A DNA stretch of 64,000 nt, taken from contig VXAY01006826.1 in assembly GCA_013399855.1 (NCBI GenBank), positions 372,001 through 436,000 on the forward strand, written 5' to 3'. Position numbers and translations under genes: made by a program. The stretch comes from Oxyruncus cristatus. Lineage: Eukaryota; Chordata; Aves; Passeriformes; Cotingidae. Positions within the stretch are counted from its first letter, which is position 1. Every line of letters starts with the position of its first letter. The notes under the pieces were generated by a model. That model worked only from the letters and a program-made list of their open reading frames with translations, made no database searches and was not told the origin of the DNA. Positions 20,190 to 32,226 of this stretch are shown piece by piece.

Positions 20190-22196
20190 AAGGAAAACTT
20201 TTGAGCTTTTTTTTTTAATCTCCTGATTGCTTATGAATTTCATGTACATATAACTTTGAAAACTGATCCTTTGCCATATATTTGGGTTTCTGCTATGGTG
20301 GCGAATACGATATTCACCCTGAGAAAGAAACTGTAAGAGAAGATGCTGAAGTCTTCCATCAGGAGAAAAAGAGATTAGCAAAGAATCTGTATCTACTGTT
20401 TTCTCTGTGCTGTTTTTCAGTGAGTTGATGCTAAAAATCCTGTATGCATTCAAAATAACTGGATGTCATTATCATATCAATGTTACGGCTGGGTGAGCAT
20501 TTGGTGCAAGTGTTCCTTTTGCTATTGGAGCCTGCCAGTGTTAGGGTAATTATTCGATGCTATGTGGGCTGACTGTGCTGTTTTTTCCCTAATATTGCCA
20601 TATAATTTGGAATTACTATAGCAGAGATCTAATGCCTGGCAAGTCAACCTTAAGAATGAATAACACAGTAAGCAATACCGTCGTGATGGTGTTCTGCTCT
20701 GGCTGACCTTTAACTCATTACAGACTGAATTTTTTAAGGGCGGGGAACAGTAACAGCTCACTAGCATGTCTTTATGTTGCAGAAAACACTCAACCTGACT
20801 TCTTAGTCTGGTGGGCTAATGTGGACTCTCACCTAAGTGTTAAGTTAGGTGGATGCACCTAGACAACATCCAAAATAAATTGTGTTCTCACTTTAACCTC
20901 ACATTAAAATCAGAGTGTCATTGTTTTTCCTTCTTTTTAATGAGCAGACCTTGCTCATTTTAGTACATCATAACCTAACTGAGTAGACTTGGCTTAGAGG
21001 ATATGGTATAACTGAGTGTAATTTTAAAAGACATACCAGAATAGTTTGTTGCTCTGTATTAGACAATCTGCTGCTCACCAAAAGCAGTAATAAAATCCCA
21101 GCAGTAAATGCCATAGATACGTGTATGTCTCTGTAGGAATCCACATAGCGGAGGGTAAAGACAAAATGAGACTTGTACAATGATTAGGTAATTTGGGACC
21201 TATTGAGAAGGAAATAAAAAGAGGCAAGCAAGACATCTGAGTGGTTTGTTCCAGAAATTTGCCTTCATTGGTTTAAACTTCATGTTAAAATGACATTTTT
21301 ATTGTTATAACACTGACACATCTTTAGGAGGAAGTTAATAGGAGGGAACAATCTTTCAGCAAATTAAGTGAAAGGCTACTATTTCCAGCAGACACCTGTG
21401 AAACTGCTGCTACATTGCTTGCAGTACTGCTTAGAGAAATAAATGAGCAAATATTCATTATAATTGAGCTTTAATGGTATCCATATGCTATATATCTTGT
21501 AGTGGTACTCATGTTGTGCAGTTTCTGTTTAGTATAAAAAAACTGAGTATTAGTCAAAGGCCCATTAATGTAAGTGATTGATTCAATACTTTGCCTTGGA
21601 GGGACTTATATGTTTTAAATACATGCCAGCAAATTGTTGTTGGTGCAGCAAGTTTGACAGTCTTTCTGGTTGACCTTTCAGGTTGTCCAATTTCATGTCA
21701 TACAGCATTCTCTCTAGGTAATCAAATCTATTGGAGCAAAAAAGATTTTAAAAGTGTATCATTTTGATTTTAATTCTTTTCAAATGGCATTAGAACATGC
21801 AGTCTTTCAGCAATGTTGTTTCGCATCGTGTCATAATATTCTGAGGCTGTAGTTAAGCTATTTTCTCTCTCTTCTACCCAGAGTTCCTTCTGTAAATTAA
21901 ATGAGTTTTGCATAACTAAGTTTGTCAGCATTGTTTTAATGGCTAATAGCTTTTGAGCCTGTCTTTGAAGGCTTAAATCTGTCTGTTTAGTATTCAGCCT
22001 ATTGTATGGTTAAGGTTTACTAGCATCTGATATTTTCATGAGTAGTACTAGTTCACAAGCCTGCTTTTGAGTAGGTAAACTTTAGACAGTAGTTCAAACT
22101 TGCTTCTTTTTCTCCACTTAATGAAGTCTGAACTGTCCAGTTTTTGCATGATATACTGTTTCTTCTGAATGACATATCACAGATGCTTTGATAAGA

Positions 22197-22418
22197 CTTA
22201 ACTTAAAAATTTCAAAAGGACTCCTTGTGGGCTTTACTTGCTTCCCTCCTCCTGTAATGCACAGGGATGGGATGCTGTAAAATTTTTATTACTATTTTTA
22301 AACAAACAATTCCTCAAGAATGTATATTTAGCTTTATATTGTTTTATCAGATGTTTTGGGGAGTGATTCAGGAATGATTTCGACACAGAAAATAAAACAG
22401 AAATCCTGTCATCAATCC
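22197..22418. repeat. Tandem duplication, copy 1 (222 bp)
   Basis: Begins cttaacttaaaaatttcaaa and ends cctgtcatcaatcc. The same sequence restarts right after the single N at 22419. Compared with copy 2 it carries an extra 15 bp near 22260-22275 and an extra 5 bp near 22391-22396, plus a handful of substitutions. It is either a true local duplication or two haplotypes placed end to end by the assembler. Confidence 0.92.
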
Positions 22419-22419
22419 N
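22419..22419. other. Single ambiguous base (N) at the duplication junction
   Basis: The only isolated N in the window lies exactly between the two copies of the 22.2-22.6 kb repeat, so the junction was probably closed or padded by the assembler. Confidence 0.95.
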
Positions 22420-22621
22420 CTTAACTTAAAAATTTCAAAAGGACTCCTTGTGGGCTTTACTTGCTTCCCTCCTCCTGTAATGCTGTAAAATTTTTATTAC
22501 TATTTTTAAACAAACAATTCCTCAAGAATGTATATTTAGCTTTGTAATGCTTTATCAGATGTTTTTGGGAGTGATTCAGGAATGATTTAAACACGGAAAA
22601 CAGAAATCCTGTCATCAATCC
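22420..22621. repeat. Tandem duplication, copy 2 (202 bp)
   Basis: Second copy of the 22197-22418 sequence, lacking the 15-bp and 5-bp segments, with differences such as tttgtaatgctttatc against tttatattgttttatc. It continues directly into unique intron. Confidence 0.92.
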
Positions 22622-22924
22622 ATATGTTTCAATAGTGAACACCTAAGCACCACGTAAGTTATCACGGATGGATGTTTGTCTAGCCATTTCTTCAAGAACT
22701 GCAACATGGGGATTCCATGCTTTTCCAAGGGAGCTGATTCCAGTGCTTCTGTGTCTTCACTCTTGAGAGGTTTTTTTGAATGTTACTGTCTGTACTTTTT
22801 ATTCTTAAACTTAAATACTTCACTTTTTCAGTGAAAGATTTATCCCCTTTTATGTGTTGGAAGAAGACTATTGACATGCTTAATCTACTATCTGTTGACA
22901 TGATGACTCTCTCCTCAATCCTGC

Positions 22925-23120
22925 CATTTGTGTTCCTGAGAATTCTTGTTACTCTTCTCTAAGCTTTCTAAATTTTTTCCCTGTCTTTCTTGAAATGTAG
23001 TGGACATCCAGTAGGGGATGCAGATCAAGGAAGGCCTTTCCGTGAGTGAATAACGTAGGCCTTACATCACCCTCGTTCCTCAGTTCACATTTAAGTCACA
23101 TCATACACCATGACCTCCCT
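22925..23120 (-). mobile_element. Ancient CR1/L3-like LINE fragment, antisense
   Basis: The order of blocks matches the antisense 3' part of old CR1/L3 LINEs: gttactcttctctaagctt, then tgtctttcttgaaatgtagt, then a CCAGTAGG..GCAG..AAGGCC stretch. Similarity is weak and the ends are guesses. It agrees with an old vertebrate LINE of the CR1 clade, not a recent bird-specific copy. Confidence 0.5.
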
Positions 23121-25911
23121 TTGCATTTCGCCTTATAGCCTGCTCATTTCTAAAATCTTCTGAGATGTGCTTCTCCAAGCTTGTGGGGATGCTTCTGTAG
23201 CATATCTAATCCTAGGTAGTAGTCTCGTGAATACTTCAGAGCTCTTTTCTGTACACATTCCATTTTTTTGAGCCAGCAAAATACTTGTCTTCTCAGAGCA
23301 GCTCTGGTATTCACTCAGCATTCTGTTTATTTCCCCTCACTCAAGCCCGACAGAAAGAGAAAACAAACACTGGACAGAACTGTGGCATCACCATCACTTA
23401 AATGTATTTTTGTGTTATTCTATACCATATCAGTACTTGATTCTCTGATATGGGAGACTTTGTTTCCGTATCTCTTGAGCCTCTTTGAAGTAAACAACTG
23501 GCTTACTTTTCCCTCTTTTTCCTTTATAATCCTTTGCAATTATATAGCATTTTGTTTGTGAGCCAGATTAGTTTGTTGTTAATGATTCATGAATTGAAGA
23601 TGATGATTCAAGACATTAAACATGTCTTGGGTACTTCAGAGGATTAGAGAAAGACCTGTTACTGCCCACAGGGACCGCAGCTGTGGCAGAGATGGTTGTT
23701 CATGCTTGCTTGTTAGGGAGGGGAAGGGAGCTTGCATTCTATCCTGCATTTACCCACACATCAAAGAAGAATTTGGACTCTCAAGACACCCTTTGGAAAT
23801 CTGCCTACCTGAGAGAGACAGGAGTCAGAAAAGGGAGTCATCTCAATTTTGTTTATTTACTCTGATGATTTTGACTTGGGCCAGGGTGTTGCTCTTGAAC
23901 TCCCAAATATATAATATAATAAGACAAGAACTAAATACTTTTGATAAAATAGACCTATTCTATTTTGAGTTACTCATAAGAGATCTAAAATAGTTTATTT
24001 TTATGGCTTTTGAGTTCAAAGTCTCTCCGGTACTGAAAAGACAATTGTGCAGGCTTACCAAAAGTACTTATTTTGACTGACGTTATCTTTCAAAAGTTTA
24101 AAAAAAACTAACCAGTATGCCATATCTATCCAGAATATACTCCATTCCAGACATGGTCTTCATTGTAGTTGAAGAACAGATATGGTGCTCCTTACATGAC
24201 AATCCTTGCAAAATATTCCATGTGATATTATTCCAGTCTACAGCAGGAAATACAAAAAAGATAAAAAAGTAAAAAACGGCAGAAAACAAAAAAGCTTAAA
24301 TACTGATTCTTGCACTAAAGCCATTAAAAGCAGAGAGAGATTACAAACAACACTTAAAATCTTTGACCAAATGTTTTGCTGAAATTGGGACAGAAACCTG
24401 ATTTTCTTAAATGCTTTATAAAACTATAGCATCATTGTTCTCATTGATAATTTATAAAAGAAAAATAGTAAGGTACTTTCCCTGTATACGTTGTTTAATA
24501 TGCAGCAGCTTTTTCAGCATGGTTAATGAAGCATTGTATGCTAGTGCAGGAATAAAAAGTACACATACTGTCTCCAGCAGAATTCCAGAAGTGTGTGGGG
24601 TTTTCTGAGCCTTTTTATTGTTCTATTATTTTAAATAGTAATCCCTTCATCCTCATTTCACTTCATCCTTTATTATATTATTTTCATTGTATTGATTAAA
24701 ATCCCATTATTGTTAAGAAAAGCTTATTTGACTACTTTATGCCAGGTCCTTTATTATCTGATAATCTTGTTTACAGAATCCTCCAAAGAATATCTTCAGT
24801 ATGGTCATCAGTATTAGTGCATGGATTGTGATTACGTTTTTAAGTACTTTTAGAAGAAATATTTGGTATTTCTCATTTTTCTGCTCTGCAAAGGTAGCAA
24901 ATGTTTTTAAGCCTTTTGCAGCTCTATTGAATTGTTGGGTAATTGGATGGAAAACTTCTTTCCTTCTTCAGGATACTCACTGAAGTAAAGTGGCCTTGTA
25001 CCAGAAGTTAATGCATTATGGAACAAAATTAGTTTTTGTTTAAAAACGTCTTGTCTAATCTGACTTTATTGAGTTTTCAAGGTAATGTTTGTCCTTTTTT
25101 TTTTCTTCTTCTTCTCTTTATGGTGAAATCAGACTGTCCTGGATCATAATTTTTAGTGCAAATCTGGGAATTAAGCTGTATTGTGCTGTGCCTCACCATC
25201 TGAGATAATCTGCATCATTGGTCTCTTGTAAATAGCTCATCTATAGCATGAGCAGCAGCTGTTGTTTGAAGTAATAATTGATGGTGAAGTTCAGGGTTTG
25301 GTGGAACACAACTGAATAACTGATAATTGAGACTCTTACAGGAAAAGTGGATAGAGTTATTTCCTCATGCAAAAATCAGATGTATATTGGATTATGTATC
25401 ATTTGTTGCCTTTGTGGTGGTTTTTTTTCCTGCTATACAGTGGGAAATATTCTTGATCATACCTTAGTTAATGAATTTGATCATATTTTAGCCATTGGTT
25501 TATTTTCCTTGATGACACAAACAATGAAGGACTTTATTCATGTATAAATATGTGATCCAATAAAATAACATTTAATGTTTATTAAACATGGAGCACAAGC
25601 ATAACATTCAGAATCAGAAACTGTTAAATAGCATGTGTATCTTCTCTAGCCTAGTGATATGCCTGAAACTAATGTCATTTAAGAACAATAGGGATGGCTC
25701 TTTATAGTTAAATTGCCTGGGTTGTACTGAATAATATGTATCTTCCACAAATCTATAAAGTAGGAAACAATATGTAAATTGTATGTAAATAAGTACTTCT
25801 TTAAAATAATTTACTTTAGTCTTGATTTTTATATAACTAATAGGCATTGAAGGATAAAACTGTGCATAGGTAAATGTGTCATTTGCTGGGGAAAGAAACC
25901 AGAAACCTGAG

Positions 25912-25913
<2 letters not shown>

Positions 25914-25946
<33 letters not shown>
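25914..25946. repeat. Poly-T tract (33 bases)
   Basis: Uninterrupted T run. No mRNA-like sequence with a polyadenylation signal is evident on the complementary strand, so I do not call a processed pseudogene. Confidence 0.9.
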
Positions 25947-25949
<3 letters not shown>

Positions 25950-27547
25950 TTGTATTACTGATTTCCAGAAAGAGAATCATGTCTCAGTTCCCAGATCGGA
26001 ATGGTTAGCAGAAATGATTTATACAGTGATACTGGTGTTTCGATCTGGCTGCAGGGTATCCCTGTATTCATACTAACTTGTCATGTCTGCAACAGGTTTA
26101 ATGACAGTTACAGGATTTTAATGCTCGATCAGTGCCTGTTGAAGCCACCAGGAGTCTTTCTGTTGGCTGTGAGTAAGGATCAAGCCCTTAGTGATTGGCA
26201 CTGAGAAAAACAAATGTTTATCTGATCCTAGAACAAATGGATTTGTGTGACACAGCAATGTGTGGGTAAAGAGGAACAAGGAGATTGAAGCAGACTGGAA
26301 ATAGGGGACATTTATACTTTTCTTAAAGCATTTGTCAAAACAGATTATGTCTTTAACAACACTAGTCTGAAAAAGACTACTTCAGGTTTTTTTATCTGGA
26401 GAAGCTGTCCCTCTCAGTGAACCAAAATGCCGTTTCAGTAGTGTTTCATACAGCTGTCACAGCATCTGTGAAAGCAGATATTGAAGAGAGGTTTCCCTTG
26501 ACAACAGTGGTGTCTCTGTATCGTACATGTTTAGATTGATACACATATCTGTAAATGCATATGCAAGTGTAATTTACGGCATTTGTAAGTTAATGTTACT
26601 ATCAGATGAATATCACAGCTGCAAGTCTTGTGACAAGCTGTCCAGTATTTGAAACCACTGTTGATCCAACAGCTGTATTAGAAGGAGGAATAGTTGACTG
26701 TCAGTCAGCAAGCCTTTGACGTAGTCTCCTTATGATGAATGGTAGCTATAAAACTGCTTGAAACGGACCTTTGCAACTTGTCAGCCCATTATTTTTAATA
26801 ATGGAGCCATGCAGTTAGTGTAATGATTTTGATTCTATGATTCAAAAGTTTGATGGCACCACATGCGATATTGAGCACAAAAAATGTGACTAGATGCTTT
26901 GATAGACTTTTTGAGTTAAGTGACTCTGAACTCATATAAAATATTTTCATGACATGAGAAGCTAATACAAGCTAATTGAGTTCAGAGAAGTAAAAGATTA
27001 AACCCACTTTTTAATTTTATCATAATAAACAAGGTAATGCTGATATATTTAAAATGACTGAGATTGAGATTATGACTGTTTAGGGTATTGAAAAATCAGT
27101 CCTGTGAAGTAGAAAAGTGGGAATTAGTGGCTGAGAAGTTTCATATAGCTGTCACTTGCCATCCATGCTTTGGTCCTTTGAATCTTTACCCTTTCTTGTA
27201 AGTCCCCACCAGACTGAAAAGACCGAATACTGGGATTTTGTCCTGTCCAGTTGTGGCTTTCGTTGAAAATGTGACTACTGCTCTTGTGATAGAGAAGCCA
27301 TTGTTATCACAATATTTCAGTACACTAGTATCTTTGATTGGATTGTGAGTGTCCTCAGCCTGAGATGGAGGGGATTGCTGTTGCAGGATCTCCATCACAC
27401 AAACACATCTTTCTGCTTTCCACTTGAGGCTGTGTGGAGACAACTTAAAGATCTCTAGTGACTGGCAGTAAAGGGAAGAATATCTTGTAACAAGAAGGTC
27501 GACTGGGAGAGCAAGAGGAGAGTTGTGGGGCCAGAAAGGAAGAGCAG

Positions 27548-27551
<4 letters not shown>

Positions 27552-27578
<27 letters not shown>

Positions 27579-27599
27579 CCCCAAAAAAAAAAAAAAAAA
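27552..27599. repeat. Poly-A tract interrupted by CCCC
   Basis: 27 A, then CCCC, then 17 A. The minus-strand open frames crossing it begin with poly-phenylalanine and are artefacts of the tract. Confidence 0.9.
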
Positions 27600-30500
27600 T
27601 CCCAACAAACAGCAAGAAGAAAAAGGAAATGATCAAGAGTGCTGAATGTTGTGGCTACTGTGGTTTAAGGCAGCAAGGCCTTTTAGTGGAAAAAGTAAAG
27701 TTCTGAAATAAGCTTTAAACAGTTAGTTTGTCTTTTAGTATTAAAAGGCATGGCAGAGAGGAAAAGAACATACATAAATAGCGTTTCTCATGGTCTCTTA
27801 CGGAATTCTTAATTATTTTCCCTCCCAGTGAATCTGTTAAGAAGGTGTTTTCCATTGGCTTCTCAGGAGCTAGTTTTTCTTGCTTTGGTTTGGTTTTTTT
27901 TGGAGTTGGAGAGGCTTGTTGTTTCATTGGGTTTAGTTTTGTGAGTTTTTTGGTTGTCAGTGACACTGAGTTATACCACTTGATACAGTAGGGAATTTCA
28001 TTCTAATACCACCTTCTTTTACACCATCTTAACTTATCTCATGGATGGCAGAACTGTGAAATTCCATTCATGACTTTTCATTTCCTGTTATTTTCACTTT
28101 TCTTTGGGGACTTGATTAAAAGTAGTCGATGCTAGTACTTATTATTTCTAGCCTTGCTCTGTTGTTTTGTATTCCCTCTTGCTTTTTTAGCCTTTGGAAC
28201 TGATTAATTAAACCTTAGCGCGTAAACTAATAGGATGCGTGAATTGTTTAGTTTATTCATTAGTGTGTTGTGGGAGACATGTAGGTCTGTGCTGTGCTCA
28301 GATAACTTCTATCAGAAATTATTATGGTAACAAGCACAGTTTTAGTACAGTTTTAGATGGTGACACTGAAAATTACCTTTAGCACTTGACGTGTCTCATA
28401 ATGATATTTCAGTTCATGTACCGCCTGACTGCTAATTGTCTCTCCCTTTCCCATACTCCTCCGTGTGGGTGTGTACATGTGAGCTTACTGCTCTGTGGGT
28501 TTGCCACAGAGTGGCAGTTCCACAAGCTCTGATGCCCCTTCAGAGCACCAGTAACATGAGAAGCGTCACTAGGCACACAGCCATAAGGAAAGAGTTATAC
28601 AAACCCTTCCGGTAAAATCCTAAAGAAATTCAGCCTTTGTCCACAGAGAAATGTTGCCGGAATTTGATGTAAACAAAGCAGCCCAACAGTCTGAATGGAA
28701 AAACAAGATACTCTGATTATTTTAAGCATCAATAGACACAGTATCACTAGATCCAGATGTTCAAGAACTGTATATCAGACCATTAAAGAAGTACCTAATG
28801 GAGTCTGGTGGGTTTTGGAGCCCATGGAGGGTGTGATTTATTTTTATTCTCAGCAGCTGTCAGACTTCAATGCATACAGTGAAGCATGATCTTCCCACAG
28901 GCAGTTTCACTGGCCTTTGCCTATTCTCTACTGCTCTCCAGAGGCAGATGAGATTGTTTCCTCTTCATCTTAGTTCGCTCTGGCATTTTGTTCTCCACCT
29001 GGGTCTCAGCTCCTCCTGCTCCCTGTGCAGCTGTTTCCATTCACTGTGGTGTCCACTCACTTCAGTGCTTCCCCTGGAGCCATCACTACTCTGACTTTAT
29101 CATGACCAGATACATTTCACAACAGAGGATACTTAGTGGGCTTTCATGTACTGTGACTTGGACATGGAGTCAAGTCTGTTGCCTCCCCTGTGTCCTTCAC
29201 TGCTGACTGATCCTTCTGGGAGGTGGGAACCTGTCCTGGCATAGGCCATAGCACGGGTTGATACTGGAAATCCTGTACTTCATGCACCTTCCGCTCACTT
29301 CCTGGTTTTACATTAACTGTGCTCTTCAGTCTCTGTTGCTGTTCTGTCCAGTTTCAAGAGAAATTGCCTGTCGGATGGTCACTTCAATGAAGATCAGCCC
29401 ACTGGATAGCATCCCATGATTGTTGAACATCTTAAACTTTTGCCTCCAAGCACGTTAAGGAAAAGTAGAACAGCTTTAGAGGTGCTGCATAGGTTTCCTT
29501 ATAAAGGTAAAAGGCAAAAATGCTGGAAAGAGGGTAACTTTTGTTCTTGAAAAATGTAACCACAGACAGCGCAACTGATGTGCCAAGGTGGTGTAGGGTA
29601 TCTGAAACAGCTGTTAATTTTCAAGAACCACAAAACTATTCTCCTTGGTCCCATCTTCCTAAAATTGACAAGGGGAGCAAGGAGACTGTTCCTTCTTCTC
29701 CTACCCTGTTGACAGATGAACTTCAGCGAGAAAAGCAGAGATCTTGTTTCAAATTAGTATCTTTTTGGAGCTGTGCTGGTAGTTCCTCAAAAGATGACCA
29801 GTTAGCCGTAGTAATTTGACTTTTCTACTCTTGTTTCCGGACAGATGATGATGTGCACATGCCTCCAATATAAATAGACATATCTCCTGCACTGGCAGCA
29901 CTGAAGTGGCCAGATCAGCATAATATTAATGCTGACACTGCATATGACTAGGCAAATAGACAAAATTAATGTTCTCAGACTAAAAGCTCTTGAGGCTATA
30001 CCTCTTCATTGTATCACTTGTTACAGTAAAAAACATTTGTGTTTTGTGTGACATTACAGCATGGAAATTTTTTTGTTACCCATCGTACCACAAAATTGAG
30101 TAACCACTTTTGTTAGTTTTCCTACTGCGGTTGCTGATGGTAGTAATTCACTGTCTGCCTCCTCCTGCTAAGTCAGCATCCCTAGAAATCACCCCACCAG
30201 GTGATAGCTGGTCTCAGTCAGTCTTCAGAGGGGGCAGCTCAGCTGAGCAGGAAGCAGCCAGCTGAGCAGTGGTTAGGCAAGGGCAGTAGTTACACATTCA
30301 TTATCACAGCTGAAAAACTAACCAGCTGTTAGAATTTGCCTAACGATCCTCCTTTCAAAGAGGAATAAAACAGACATGAAAAACTACCACATAGGCTAGC
30401 TAGCTGATTTTCAGTTTCTTTTTCAGCTGTCTCCAGCTGTCGGGACAATGAGTGAGAGGTGCTTAAAAAGATTATAATCATTTTCCTGTCTCGGGAAAGG

Positions 30501-31550
30501 GATACTGTGGAAAAATCAGAGCTCCAGCGGGAGTCTGGGTGCCTTGGGTGATGCTGGGACCACTTAGGCCTGCAAAAAGTTAATTGCCGTTTACTGGAAG
30601 TTGCACATGAAGGTGTTCCAGACTTGCTACGGGGGCTAGAAATACACAGCTACTGTGCTAGTCCTGTCATGGGTTCCCCTATTTGACCCTGCCCTGGCAG
30701 CTCCTGCCATGAGACTGGGGTGGAAGAGTTGAGTGCCAGTGGTGTGCACAAACATGGGATATTAGTTCCTGTCTTTATTCTATCTAACAGGGGCATGGAC
30801 GGTTTGCCAGGTATGGGGGAAACAAAAACACATTAAATATCTTTGAAGTGTTAACAAATAAATCAGTGGTTTCAGTGTTGTGAAGACAGGGCCTTACACC
30901 AAGACCCCATATGTTGTACTCTTGAGGGTGGGGGTAAAGGAAGTAAATTTTTTAAAAAAAAATCTTTTGAGCATGTAATGTATCAAATATAGTAGTTTAA
31001 ACTTTAGCAAGCATTGCCTGTGTGCTCTGTGGTTTGGTTTGTTTTTTCTTTTGCTTTAAAAGTATGAGCCTCTAATTAAAAAATTTCTTTCTTCATCACA
31101 GCTTCTTAATAAATTAAATCGTACACCATAATTTATTAGCATTGTTAGTCAGCTGTAGTACTAAAAGTAGGAGCAAAGAGCTAAAAAGAACTAAAGCATA
31201 GGAGTTTGAAGGGAATCTCTTCTAAAAAGTATTAACAGCAGATCATTCTTTAGCTTCCCCAGTGTCATCTATGATACTGGATTTAGCTTCTCTCTTAGTA
31301 AGTTGTTAGGAAGGAATGTGTGTCTAATGATCAGCGTTGATTTCTGGGAAGAGAAGAAGCTGCTCTTTTTTTTTTCTTTTTTTTTTGGTGACACATTGAC
31401 AAATGGTTCCATTCAGCGCAAACCAAAAAAATCATTCTTATAAAAGCATTTTCAGATGTGACAATCCTAAATAATTTATGAAACAGATATTTTGTGAAAA
31501 TGACCTATAAGAATCATCCTTTTGGCTGCCATTTGACTCCCTGAGGTAGG

Positions 31551-31665
31551 GGATCACAGTGTCACAGGATCACAAAATGAGTCAGGTTCGAAGGAACCAC
31601 AGTGGGTCATCTGGTTCAACCTCCCTGCTCAAGCAGGGTCACCCTAGAGCACTCCTAGAGTATTC
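31551..31665 (-). mobile_element. CR1 LINE 3'-end fragment, antisense
   Basis: On the + strand it reads the inverse complement of a CR1 3' end: atcacaaaatgagtcaggtt, gaaggaaccacagtgggtca, then tggttcaacctccctgctca. The element's 3' end is therefore at the low coordinate and it is strongly 5'-truncated, as CR1 copies usually are. Confidence 0.85.
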
Positions 31666-32158
31666 CACCATAGTATCCATGAAGTATTTTTCCCCATTAT
31701 TTGCTTATTTTTATGTTGAGTTGTGTGTCCCAAAGTATATTTAGTATATATTAATTGTTTGGTTGTGAGTTTGTTCCTTTACCTAGGAAATGCTGAAAGC
31801 AATTAAGTTTTATTGAGCGTTTTGATGTATTTTCTGCCATTTATGGTTTTATACCAACTTAATTTTAAAATATATTTTGCTTAAAATGGCAAATGGATAC
31901 TGAGTATGTAAATGAAAACCTGACGGTTTACTGATGTCTCTTCATCTGTTCTAAGGAGACTTAGTTGACTTAATTAAATTAAAATATTATGAAAGACTAG
32001 TAGAGGCAGAAAAGAAATAGACTGAAGACTGGCAATGTATAGACTGAAGGCTTTTGCAATGTATAAACACTTTATTAGAAATCCTGTGACTGGGCATTGG
32101 GTAGTTATACTGACTTTTTACAGAAGGAAGACATAGGAATAATGAGCAATTCTGCCAA

Positions 32159-32226
32159 AGTGGAACAGACCTTAAAAATCATCTAGTTTCAACTGCTCTG
32201 CCATGGGCAGGGACATCTCCCATTAG
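32159..32226 (-). mobile_element. Short CR1 LINE fragment, antisense
   Basis: The stretch ggaacagaccttaaaaatca, tctagtttcaactgctctgc, catgggcagggacatctccc matches the antisense CR1 3' region. Only about 70 bases remain. Confidence 0.8.

Noticed and set aside
25914..26210. A processed pseudogene marked by the 33-T tract
   Set aside because: No poly-A signal or coding similarity on the minus strand. CR1 does not efficiently mobilise poly-A mRNAs, so such copies are rare in birds.
27186..27636. Minus-strand frames of 140 and 63 codons
   Set aside because: They start inside the poly-A/poly-T tract (poly-phenylalanine) and show no recognisable domain.
29541..29819. A 92-codon + strand frame with protein-like composition
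   Set aside because: No homology I can name, no splice sites, and the length is within chance. Not called as a gene.
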